A DNA stretch of 64,000 bases from Bradyrhizobium canariense (GTDB lineage: Bacteria > Pseudomonadota > Alphaproteobacteria > Rhizobiales > Xanthobacteraceae): positions 1 to 64,000 of the forward strand of contig NZ_VSST01000036.1 in assembly GCF_019402665.1 (NCBI RefSeq), in the 5' to 3' direction. Made by a program: the position numbers and the translations under genes. Below the pieces are notes generated by a model. The model searched no databases, was not told the DNA's origin, and was given only the letters and a program-made list of their open reading frames with translations. How positions within the stretch are numbered: position 1 is the first letter of the stretch; the number at the start of each line of letters is the position of its first letter. Below are positions 1 to 7,672 of this stretch, one piece after another.

Positions 1-31
1 CCGGGGCGGTTTTGTTTTGAAGGATCCGCTA

Positions 32-1528
32 TCACTGTGCCGCGAGCGGCGGCGCTTCAACCTCGATCACTCCCCCGCTCCGTCGTCCGCCGAATTCCAG
101 CACGGCCGCGACCAGCGCGTCGATGTCGCTCTCCTCGGTACGGTGATTGACGATCGCGGCGCGGATCGCAAACCTGCCGTCGAGCGTCGTGCTCGACGGC
201 GCCGCGATACCGGACTCCTGGATGTCGGCGACGATCTCGCGATTGACCTCGTCGGCAGCGCGGTAACGGAAGCAGACGATGTTGAGATTGACCGGTGCCA
301 GCAATTCCAGCCGCGGCTCGGCGAGAACGCGCGTCTCCAGATATTTCGCCAGCGCGCAGCTTCGCGCGATCACCGCACCGAGCCGATTTGTGCCGAACGT
401 CTTCAGCGTGAACCATGTCTTCAGCGCGCGGAAGCCACGCGACAGATCGGGGCCGAGATCGCAGGGCCAGACCGCGCCCGCCGCAAGCCCCCTCGCCTCG
501 CGGCGCAGATAGGCCGCCGGCTGCGCAAAGGCCTGCCGGTGCTGCTCGCTGTCCCGCACCAGCAGGAAGCCGGCGTCGTAAGGCACCTGCCCCCATTTGT
601 GGAAGTCGAGCGCAATGGAATCCGCAAGCTCGATGCCGCCGAGCAGCGGCGCAAGCTCGGGCGAGAAGATCGCGAGCGCACCGAAGGCGCCGTCGACGTG
701 AAACCAAATTCCTTCTTCGCGGCACAGTTCTGCGATCGCCTTGAGATCGTCGACCGCGCCGATGTCGACCGTACCTGCGGAGGCAACGACGAGGAAGGGC
801 TTGAAGCCGACATCGCGATCGATCGCGATCTGCGCACGCAGCGCGGCAACGTCCATGCGATGATCGGCATCGACGCCGACCTTGCGCAGTGCATCGGTGC
901 CGAGCCCGGCGATGTCCATCGCCCTCGAGACGCAGCCATGCGCGGCCTGCGATGTATAGGCGGTGAGAAGCGCACCGTCATTGCCGATGCCGTACTGCCG
1001 CGCCAGCGTGCCGAGCGCGCTCGTACGTGCCACCAGCACTGCCATCAGATTCGCCATCGACGTGCCCGTGACGAAGATGCCGCTCGCGCTTTCCGGGAAG
1101 GCGAACAGGCGGCGCATCCAGTCGACGACCTGGCGCTCCACCTCGATCGGCATGTGGTCGCGCCCGCCGAGATTGGCGTTGAGGCCTGCCGCGAGCATTT
1201 CCGCGACCACGCCGACCGCGGTGCCGCCGCCATGCACCCAGCCCATGAAACCGGCATGGACGTTGCCGGTCGCATAGGGCGCAACATGTTCGGAGAAGTC
1301 GCGATAGACGTCGGCGAGATCGCTTGCCTCCCGCGGCACGTCGGCCTTGAATGCCGCGCGAACGCCGTCGGGGATCGGCTGCCACACCGGACGCGCGCGA
1401 ATGTTGGCGATGCCATCGATCGTCTCGTCAAGCATGCGATGGGCGAGCGCGCGAAATTCGCTCCAGTCCTGCGGATCGAGCGAAGTGTGCGTGACAGAGC
1501 TTTGGGTGTTGCGGATGATCTCGTTCAT
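32..1528 (-). CDS. PLP-dependent group II amino acid decarboxylase family protein
   Basis: A 498-residue fold-type-I PLP enzyme of the aromatic-amino-acid/glutamate decarboxylase (group II) family, which removes the alpha-carboxylate of an amino acid to give an amine. Visible family features are the ring-stacking His of AAHGCV (about H197), the Asp of HVDGAFG (about D279) and the PLP lysine in DFHKWG (K311). Length is normal for the family. Its start overlaps the stop of the ATP-grasp gene upstream by ATGA (1525-1528), so the two are probably translationally coupled as the last genes of a four-gene cassette. The substrate cannot be read from the sequence. A small-molecule amine for the neighbouring ligase is inference. 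The family call is firm, the specificity open. Confidence 0.85.
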   Translation of the reverse strand: MNEIIRNTQSSVTHTSLDPQDWSEFRALAHRMLDETIDGIANIRARPVWQPIPDGVRAAFKADVPREASDLADVYRDFSEHVAPYATGNVHAGFMGWVHGGGTAVGVVAEMLAAGLNANLGGRDHMPIEVERQVVDWMRRLFAFPESASGIFVTGTSMANLMAVLVARTSALGTLARQYGIGNDGALLTAYTSQAAHGCVSRAMDIAGLGTDALRKVGVDADHRMDVAALRAQIAIDRDVGFKPFLVVASAGTVDIGAVDDLKAIAELCREEGIWFHVDGAFGALAIFSPELAPLLGGIELADSIALDFHKWGQVPYDAGFLLVRDSEQHRQAFAQPAAYLRREARGLAAGAVWPCDLGPDLSRGFRALKTWFTLKTFGTNRLGAVIARSCALAKYLETRVLAEPRLELLAPVNLNIVCFRYRAADEVNREIVADIQESGIAAPSSTTLDGRFAIRAAIVNHRTEESDIDALVAAVLEFGGRRSGGVIEVEAPPLAAQ

Positions 1529-2778
1529 GCTGCACTCTCCTCACCCGCTCTTGCGTGCCGCGACAACATCGCCGTGAATGCCGCGAAGATCTTGCGCATC
1601 TGCGGCGGCTTGTACGGAAACACGGCCGGCGGATCCATGTTGTGCACGACGGCGGTGTTGTCGGCTTCGAACACCAGCAGCTCGCGCTTCTGGTTCTCGG
1701 CGCAATCGACGATGAAGTAATCGAGACCGACGCGCCTGCTCATTTCGTCGAGCGCGATTTTGTGGCGCGCCGCGAATGCATGGTCGAATTCAAGCATGAA
1801 GGCGGCTTCCTCGGCCCGCTTCTCCTCGCTGAACGCCATGAAGGCGTTGAGATACCAGATGTCCCAGCGATCGGCGATCGCCATGTGACAGGCATAGGGT
1901 TTGCCGTCGACCATGGCGAGACGGTATTTGCGGTAGAGCCCGTCCGGACTCGCATAGTCGACGAAACGTGCGACGAAGAAGTCCTGCTCCTGTCGCTCGG
2001 CGAGATAGGCAGCGAGCGCCCCAGCATCGTCGAGCTTCGCGAGACCGACGCCGGCATGCGTACCGCGCGGCCGCACGATCATCGGAAAGCGCAGTTCGCC
2101 CGTGATCTCCTCGCAAACGATCTTGCCTTGCGAAAGCTCCGACAATTGCGCGCGCGTCGCGGGCGCGGTCACGGGAATGTCGAGGCCGGGCACGCCTGCC
2201 AGCAGACGATACAGCTTGTCGCGATCGAGATTGCCGATGAGATCGGGACGATTGAGCAGCGGTCGCGGCCAGTGTGGCGCGGCCTTCTCGATCAGCGCGA
2301 GCGCCTCTCGGCACTCCTCGGAATCGGATGCGATCACGATAGCGACGTCGTGCTCGGGCAGAGTCTCCGGCAGGCCGATGCCCTTGACCACGTAGAGCGT
2401 CAACAGCTCGATGTCGGAGTCTTCAAGCAGGAAATCGATCGGCGTGTTGCCGCCCATGTCGATATCAGCGGCGAGCGCGAGCACGCGCAGCCGGGGTTTT
2501 GGAGCAGCGCAAGGCGTACGAAACAATTGGTGGAAGGAGAGCACCTCGGTCTGGATCACCAGCCCGGCCTCCTTCTCGCCGAGAAGCTGGGCAATCAGCG
2601 AGAGATCGAGGCCTTCGCCGGCCTCGGCCGTCCCCTCCTCGATCCGCGCCAGCAGCCGCTCGCGCAACGGATGCAGGTCGCCGCCCTCGAAGGCGCAGCG
2701 CGTCAATTGCGCAAAGCCGATGCGATCGGCATGGTTCGGCGCGGTCACGCCGCTCGGCGCGGAAACTGGATGTTGCAT
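1525..2778 (-). CDS. ATP-grasp ligase-like protein of the four-gene cassette
   Basis: A 417-residue protein with an ATP-grasp-like C-terminal half. Around residues 235-246 lies a nucleotide-binding strand and glycine loop (IVRPRGTHAGVG). A basic segment (GLYRKYRL) follows, and residues 368-382 carry an acidic Mg-binding-type motif (VFEADNTAVVHN). Such enzymes couple a carboxylate to an amine or thiol through an acyl phosphate. The N-terminal ~180 residues match nothing I recognise and may bind substrate. The start at 2778 lies 1 nt beyond the stop of the upstream PLP gene; an upstream in-frame extension to 2832 lies inside that gene and is unlikely. The downstream decarboxylase overlaps by 4 nt. 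Substrates are unknown. Confidence 0.75.
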   Translation of the reverse strand: MQHPVSAPSGVTAPNHADRIGFAQLTRCAFEGGDLHPLRERLLARIEEGTAEAGEGLDLSLIAQLLGEKEAGLVIQTEVLSFHQLFRTPCAAPKPRLRVLALAADIDMGGNTPIDFLLEDSDIELLTLYVVKGIGLPETLPEHDVAIVIASDSEECREALALIEKAAPHWPRPLLNRPDLIGNLDRDKLYRLLAGVPGLDIPVTAPATRAQLSELSQGKIVCEEITGELRFPMIVRPRGTHAGVGLAKLDDAGALAAYLAERQEQDFFVARFVDYASPDGLYRKYRLAMVDGKPYACHMAIADRWDIWYLNAFMAFSEEKRAEEAAFMLEFDHAFAARHKIALDEMSRRVGLDYFIVDCAENQKRELLVFEADNTAVVHNMDPPAVFPYKPPQMRKIFAAFTAMLSRHARAGEESAA

Positions 2779-2779
2779 C

Positions 2780-4408
2780 TCACACCTCGAACGCGGACTT
2801 TGCCGGCGCGGCCACGACCGCGCCACGGTCAAGCAATAACTCGATCTTCACCAGCACATGGGCGATGCGATCGAGAACGTGTTGCAGATTGCGTTGCGCC
2901 TGCATCGTATCCGGCGTCCATGCCTCGGTCACCAATCGTGCGCCGACGCAGAGGCGCAACACGGCCTGCGGCGCGCCGTCCTGCCGCTCCAGTCGGACCG
3001 GCTGGCCGACGAGACAGCGCTGGGCGGCGACTTGCCGATCCGCCGCGCTGCCGCTGATCTCCTCGGCCATGTCGCGCGCCAGCGCCCGATGCACGGCGCT
3101 GGTCTCGGCGAGCGAGACCGGCTTGCCGCCGCGAAGCAGCGTGAACGGAAAGATCGTGGCTTGCGCGAATTCTTCGTCGTCCGCGACGGACTTCTCGATC
3201 GCAGCGGGAACGGCACGAAGCGACGGCGACAACGCGATCATGCTGTCGATGCCGACTGCAAGCTCGGCCAGCATTCTGGCGCGGAAAGCCCCGGGCACGG
3301 CGTAGTAGCTGCCGATCTCGGCCAACGCGGCCTCCCAGCGCAACCATTGACCGAAATTCGGCCGGCGCTCGAAGCGCGAGCGTAGCGTCGTCCACGCCAC
3401 CGGCCAGTCGCAGCGGCCGGCATAGTCGAAGATGCCAGGCGCGATCCCGCCAATCCGGTCGATCGACCGCGACAGGCCTTTCGGCAGCAGCAGCGCACCG
3501 CTGAAGGCAGGTCCGCCGAAGAATTTCGAGCCGGTGATCAGCACCATGTAACCGCGGTCGAGATAGGCGCGCAGCCGCCGGCGGCCGATGCGCGCCTGAC
3601 AGGCATCGACGACGATTTGAACCTTGCGCGGCCAGCGCCGCGCGATCTCATCGAGACAGGCCTCGCTTGGGGCGCGCCAACCGAGTTTTGACGAATCCAT
3701 GATCTGCAACAAAACGCGGCGGCCTTGCGCGAGGCTGGTCTCGACCGCGCGCAGCACCGCGGCATCGGCATCGGTACGCATCGCAATGCCGGCCACCATG
3801 TCGATCAGCGGCACCGCAATGCTATCGCCGGCCAGCCCCGTCACCGCGCCGTCCTTGCGCACGACAATGCCGCCTGCTGTCATCGTGCTGAAATGGTGGC
3901 CGCGTGCAGTATGCGGCGTTCCGCTGCCGGTCTGGTCGGCGCCGACCACGATCGTCACCGGCGCCGCGCCGAGCACCGCGCGGGCCACGAACAGGGCGTG
4001 AAGCTGGGAGTCCGTGCCGGACGGCGAGAACACGACGTCGATGCGCGACGAGAGCGCAAGGTGGCCGCGTAGCTCCTCGCGCATGTCCTCGCAGCGGGCG
4101 TCGAAGGCGATTTCGACCTCGTCGAACAAACATTTGTGCATCAGCTCTTCGCGCGCCAGCGCAGCGCAGTCGTAGGCCATCTGCGAGATCGTCGACGCAG
4201 TCGAGGAAGCAAAATTCCAGAGCTCCGGCTCCGGCGAAGCCGCGCAACCATAGGCGTTGACACGGTCGTTCGGATCGAGCGCCAGCCGCGGATCTCCGCC
4301 GGAGGCGAGCAGCGTATCCAGCGGTGTGAAGAGGTCGCGCAGGCGATAGCGCGAGCCGCCGTCGGACGCGCGCTCGCTGGCTGACAGACGGGATGCGCCG
4401 GCGCTCAT
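2780..4408 (-). CDS. Fold-type-I PLP-dependent enzyme, unknown reaction
   Basis: A 542-residue protein with the hallmarks of a fold-type-I PLP enzyme: a phosphate-binding SPSGTDSQ loop (about 128-135), an Asp for the pyridine nitrogen in VVDACQAR (D268), and the probable Schiff-base lysine in TGSKFFGGP (K295). It resembles class V aminotransferases or cysteine-desulfurase-like lyases loosely, but I cannot place it in a named family. The start at 4408 is chosen because it lies 10 nt after the glycosyltransferase stop and the protein becomes convincing from there; an in-frame extension to 4687 would lie entirely within the upstream gene. It is the second gene of the cassette and nearly abuts the ATP-grasp gene. 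Confidence 0.75.
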   Translation of the reverse strand: MSAGASRLSASERASDGGSRYRLRDLFTPLDTLLASGGDPRLALDPNDRVNAYGCAASPEPELWNFASSTASTISQMAYDCAALAREELMHKCLFDEVEIAFDARCEDMREELRGHLALSSRIDVVFSPSGTDSQLHALFVARAVLGAAPVTIVVGADQTGSGTPHTARGHHFSTMTAGGIVVRKDGAVTGLAGDSIAVPLIDMVAGIAMRTDADAAVLRAVETSLAQGRRVLLQIMDSSKLGWRAPSEACLDEIARRWPRKVQIVVDACQARIGRRRLRAYLDRGYMVLITGSKFFGGPAFSGALLLPKGLSRSIDRIGGIAPGIFDYAGRCDWPVAWTTLRSRFERRPNFGQWLRWEAALAEIGSYYAVPGAFRARMLAELAVGIDSMIALSPSLRAVPAAIEKSVADDEEFAQATIFPFTLLRGGKPVSLAETSAVHRALARDMAEEISGSAADRQVAAQRCLVGQPVRLERQDGAPQAVLRLCVGARLVTEAWTPDTMQAQRNLQHVLDRIAHVLVKIELLLDRGAVVAAPAKSAFEV

Positions 4409-4418
4409 CCCGAAAGGC

Positions 4419-5201
4419 TCACGCCGCATCGGCCGCCGCCGCGGGCGCCGCTGCGAATTGCGAGGTGATGTCGCCGTGGAACACCGACGGTCCGACGTGA
4501 TCGAGCGAGCTCTCGATATCGGCCCAAATCTCGCCGCCGATGTCCGTCCAGCGCTTGCAGAAGGCGAAGTCCTCGGACAGATAGGTGCCGGTCGCCGCAT
4601 CGATCGTGCATTCGAACAAGGCAAACCGGTTCTGGCTCCCCGCCAGGGTATCGTGCGAATGCTCGCGGAAGAATTGCAGGGCCGCATAGTCCGGATGGCG
4701 GCACATCGTTTCCAGCACGTGGCGCCGGATCATCAGGAAGCCGGTGCCGGCGTAGCGCACGGGCGTAAAGCCGTTGACCACGACAATGCGGTCGGGGTCT
4801 TCGATTTCGAGTACGTAGTCGAGCGAGGCGGCCGGCACGTCGGTGCGGCCGGCCTCGAATGCCCGCTTCGCCTTGTCCCAGTTGACCCGCTTGATCGGAT
4901 AGCAGCCCGCGACGACGTCCGCGCCGCACTCGATCAGCCGGAACACCTGCTCGGGCTTGAACCCGATATCTGCATCGATGAACAGGAAATGGGTCGCCTT
5001 GGGATCGTCCAGAAACATCGCGGCTAGATTGGCCCGCGCGCGGGTGATCAGCGCGTCACCGTCGCGCAGCAGCACCTTGAGCTCGAGATTGGGCACGCCA
5101 TGCACGGCGCGCTGGAGCGCGAAGATCGAACTCGCATAGATGCTCGACACCTGCCCGCCAAAGCAGGGCGTCGCCACCACCAGCTGCATCGTGTCCGACA
5201 T
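4419..5201 (-). CDS. GT-A fold glycosyltransferase-like protein
   Basis: A 260-residue soluble protein resembling GT-A (family 2-like) glycosyltransferases. An N-terminal strand LVVATPCFGG is followed by a DxD metal/nucleotide-sugar motif in LFIDADIGF (D76-D78), a later SEDFAFCKR acidic motif (E210-D211) and a C-terminal HxxxxxxxH region (H235/H242). It would transfer a sugar from a nucleotide donor; acceptor unknown. It heads the minus-strand cassette of PLP enzyme, ATP-grasp ligase and decarboxylase, and its start lies 49 bp downstream of a perfect CtrA-type box and 71 bp beyond the flgL stop. That position suggests cell-cycle or motility-linked expression, which is inference. Confidence 0.75.
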   Translation of the reverse strand: MSDTMQLVVATPCFGGQVSSIYASSIFALQRAVHGVPNLELKVLLRDGDALITRARANLAAMFLDDPKATHFLFIDADIGFKPEQVFRLIECGADVVAGCYPIKRVNWDKAKRAFEAGRTDVPAASLDYVLEIEDPDRIVVVNGFTPVRYAGTGFLMIRRHVLETMCRHPDYAALQFFREHSHDTLAGSQNRFALFECTIDAATGTYLSEDFAFCKRWTDIGGEIWADIESSLDHVGPSVFHGDITSQFAAAPAAAADAA

Positions 5202-5250
5202 TGACGGCTCCGCCTCGCTCCAATCCTCACCAAGAGGTAAAGAGGCATGG

Positions 5251-5266
5251 TTAACGGCGCCTTAAC
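5251..5266 (-). promoter_or_regulatory. Putative CtrA box upstream of the four-gene cassette
   Basis: TTAA-N7-TTAAC matches the CtrA consensus exactly and is near-palindromic (GTTAAGGCGCCGTTAAC on the minus strand). It sits between the flgL stop and the glycosyltransferase start, about 50 bp before the ATG. Confidence 0.55.
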
Positions 5267-5272
5267 GCATCC

Positions 5273-7651
5273 TTACAGGAACTTGACGAGCGAGAGCTGC
5301 GAGAGGTTCGAGGTCACCTGGTAGGACGCCTGCAGCGCGTTCTGGAGCGACAGGATCTCGCTCGCGACCTGGTCCGGCGAGGCCGATTCCGCCTGGTCGA
5401 TGATGGTCTGGAGCTGCGCCTTGGCCTGGGTCTGGCGCGTGCCTGCGTCCTTCATCGTGTTTTGGGCCATCGCGAGGTCGGTCTGGATGTCCTCGATGCT
5501 CTGCTGGCCGGGCTGCTTGGTCAGGGCCTGCGTCACCCGCACGCTCAGCGCGGCGACCTGCCCGCCTGAATACTGCCCGGTCGGCGAGGTCGAGAACGTC
5601 CCGAACACGGCGACCGCCTGCAGCTCCTTGCGGATCGCGTCCTCGTTCGCCTGCGCGCCATACTGCACCGTGACGGAATCGTCGACCCGGGCCATTGCGG
5701 TGGAGCGCGGCGAGCCGGGGCCGTCATTGCCCAGGTACCATTGCACGGTGGTGGCCGAGCCGTTCACCAGCGTCGTCGCCGAGCCGAGGGGGGAAGAGCC
5801 GACGCGCAGCGGAGCCTTTGCCGCCGTGACCGGGGAGGTCGTGAAGCCGAGCGCCGAGAATGCCGTGCTGTTCGAGCTCGTGATGTTGAGGCTCCCGGGA
5901 TCGTCCGTGTTGATCGTGATCACGCCGCCATGGATGGTCGACGGCTTCGTGGTGCCGGTGATCTGATCGATCTTGCCAAGCAGAGTTGTGATGTTGTCGG
6001 TAATGTTGATCTGGTTTGGGCCGGCGGCGCCCGAGGCGACAAAGGTCAGTGTCTGACCGTTCACCGTGATCGTATCGGGGTTAACAGCAGGCGGACCCGC
6101 CGACCCCGCCTGGAACGCCGCTGAGAGGACCTCCGGGCCGCCAGCGGTCGCAGTGCCGCTCAGCACAGTTGAACCGGTGATTGGAGGCGTCGACGGCACG
6201 TTGCCGCGCGTCACGCTGCTGAGACCGAGCGCTGTGGCCGCCGAGCCGCCGGTGATCGCCACGTCGGTGCCCGTGCCGGTCGCGATCTGGATATTGCCGC
6301 TGGCGCTCAGAGTCACGTTAGCGGCGGGGATGCCGGCGGCCGTCGCGATCGCATTCAAGATATCAGACACGTTCGCGGCGCTGCCCGAAGCCAATCCGAT
6401 CGTGGTATTGCCGCTAGCCGTCGTGACAGTGGTGACATTAGGGTCGAAGGTGATCGTGTGGGCGCCGCTCGCGCCGGTGATGGTCAGGGTGGTACCGGTC
6501 GGAACGTTGGCGAGCGCGTTGAGAATGGTCCCGTTGAGATGGGGTGTCGCCGAAGAATCGAGCGACGTGGTCGTAGACGCAACCGCCAATGCGCTGTCCT
6601 GCAACGCGACCGAGCCCGTCCCGGTCGTGGAGGTATAGGAGCGCAGATTGCCGGTGGCCGCCACATTCGCGGTGGCGGATCCCGCCGTATTGAAGAAATT
6701 GTCACCGGCCGTGACAGCGGACGCCGCCACCAGCGAGGTGCCGGCAAGCTTCTTGATCGCGGTGTTCAGCGCGGTGTTGAGGTTGGTCGCCGTGTTGTTC
6801 GGATTGACCGGGACGCTTGCATCGATGGCAAAGCTGCCGACAGGCGTCGGCGTCGCGGTCGACGCCGTCAGGTCGATCTGCTCGGTCGAGCCATCGGGCA
6901 GCGTGAACTGCACGCTGAGCTTGTCGCCATTTTTCGGGTTGACGCCGTTGAGGTCGACCGAGAACGACACCGGCGAGCCGCTCGGGCCGGTGACCGTCGC
7001 GCCGGTCAGCGTCGAGGAGACTGCGGCGATCTTCAGGCCGAATGGCGATACGGCGGCGTCCTCAGAGACCTTCACCGAGCTCGGCGTCGGTTGTGGCGCC
7101 GCCAGCACCAGCCGGCCCATGCCGTTGGCGCCGAGGTCAGCGGCCTGGCGCTCTGCCATGACGGTCTTGAAGCCCGCCTGCGTCGTGGTGCCGTTGATGA
7201 TGTCGCCGGCATTCGCGACCGACGGCGTGTTGAAGGCGGTTCCGGAGAACAGATAGCGGTTGCCCGACTGCGTGTTGAGAACGCCGACCATCGAGCCGAA
7301 TTGCGCAGCCGCAGTGTTCTGCGCAACCGTCTGGCCGTTGACGTTGAGATCCTGCGCGGTGTTGGCCGAGCCCGTCTGCACCGTGTTGCGAATCGTGGTC
7401 AGCGACTGCAAAGCCGTATTGGCGAGGTTGATGCTGACGTTGACGTTGGTCATCGTGTCGGTATAGGCGGCGATGTTGGAGATCTGCGCGCGCCCGGCGA
7501 TCGCAAAGCCCTCGTTGGTGCCCATCCCGGAATAGTTCTGCGACAGCTTCCCGGTCGAGAGCTGCGTCGACAGGTCGGTGAGCTGCTGGTTGATGTTGCG
7601 GATCTGCGAGCCGAGAACCGACGAGGAATAGTTGATGCTGCTGATCGACAT
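5273..7651 (-). CDS. flgL: Flagellar hook-filament junction protein FlgL (HAP3), enlarged
   Basis: A 792-residue flagellin-like junction protein, far longer than the ~300 residues of enteric FlgL. The N-terminus (SSINYSSSVLGSQIRNINQQL) and the C-terminus (residues ~705-792, ending SLVKFL) are the paired coiled-coil termini typical of FlgL/flagellin. The middle is expanded. Residues ~221-318 resemble a segment of FlgK. Residues ~335-610 form two flagellin_IN-like modules, each ending LGLSSV or LGFTTS, almost the same as an insertion in FlgE. It is secreted by the flagellar export system and joins hook to filament. It lies 21 nt downstream of flgK in the order flgE-flgK-flgL. Confidence 0.9.
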   Translation of the reverse strand: MSISSINYSSSVLGSQIRNINQQLTDLSTQLSTGKLSQNYSGMGTNEGFAIAGRAQISNIAAYTDTMTNVNVSINLANTALQSLTTIRNTVQTGSANTAQDLNVNGQTVAQNTAAAQFGSMVGVLNTQSGNRYLFSGTAFNTPSVANAGDIINGTTTQAGFKTVMAERQAADLGANGMGRLVLAAPQPTPSSVKVSEDAAVSPFGLKIAAVSSTLTGATVTGPSGSPVSFSVDLNGVNPKNGDKLSVQFTLPDGSTEQIDLTASTATPTPVGSFAIDASVPVNPNNTATNLNTALNTAIKKLAGTSLVAASAVTAGDNFFNTAGSATANVAATGNLRSYTSTTGTGSVALQDSALAVASTTTSLDSSATPHLNGTILNALANVPTGTTLTITGASGAHTITFDPNVTTVTTASGNTTIGLASGSAANVSDILNAIATAAGIPAANVTLSASGNIQIATGTGTDVAITGGSAATALGLSSVTRGNVPSTPPITGSTVLSGTATAGGPEVLSAAFQAGSAGPPAVNPDTITVNGQTLTFVASGAAGPNQINITDNITTLLGKIDQITGTTKPSTIHGGVITINTDDPGSLNITSSNSTAFSALGFTTSPVTAAKAPLRVGSSPLGSATTLVNGSATTVQWYLGNDGPGSPRSTAMARVDDSVTVQYGAQANEDAIRKELQAVAVFGTFSTSPTGQYSGGQVAALSVRVTQALTKQPGQQSIEDIQTDLAMAQNTMKDAGTRQTQAKAQLQTIIDQAESASPDQVASEILSLQNALQASYQVTSNLSQLSLVKFL
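5822..6649 (-). repeat. Inserted domain in FlgL, paralogous to FlgE insertion
   Basis: Codes FlgL residues ~335-610. Protein and DNA are both closely similar to 10390-11190 in flgE, for example the shared DTITVNGQTLTF and GPNQINITDNIT strings. It consists of two related modules. Confidence 0.8.
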
Positions 7652-7672
7652 GTTTCAGAGCCCTGTTACTTG

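Noticed and set aside
1..31. Left-edge sequence with CCGGGGCGG followed by TTTTG
   Set aside because: It may be one arm of a terminator cut by the window edge, but the other arm is not visible, so it is not called.
17..1720. Plus-strand frame of 567 codons at the left edge
   Set aside because: Antisense to the decarboxylase gene, with typical shadow composition.
2779..2832. Upstream start for the ATP-grasp gene
   Set aside because: The extra 18 codons lie inside the PLP-enzyme gene and are basic and unlike the family; the ATG at 2778 fits the coupling to the upstream stop.
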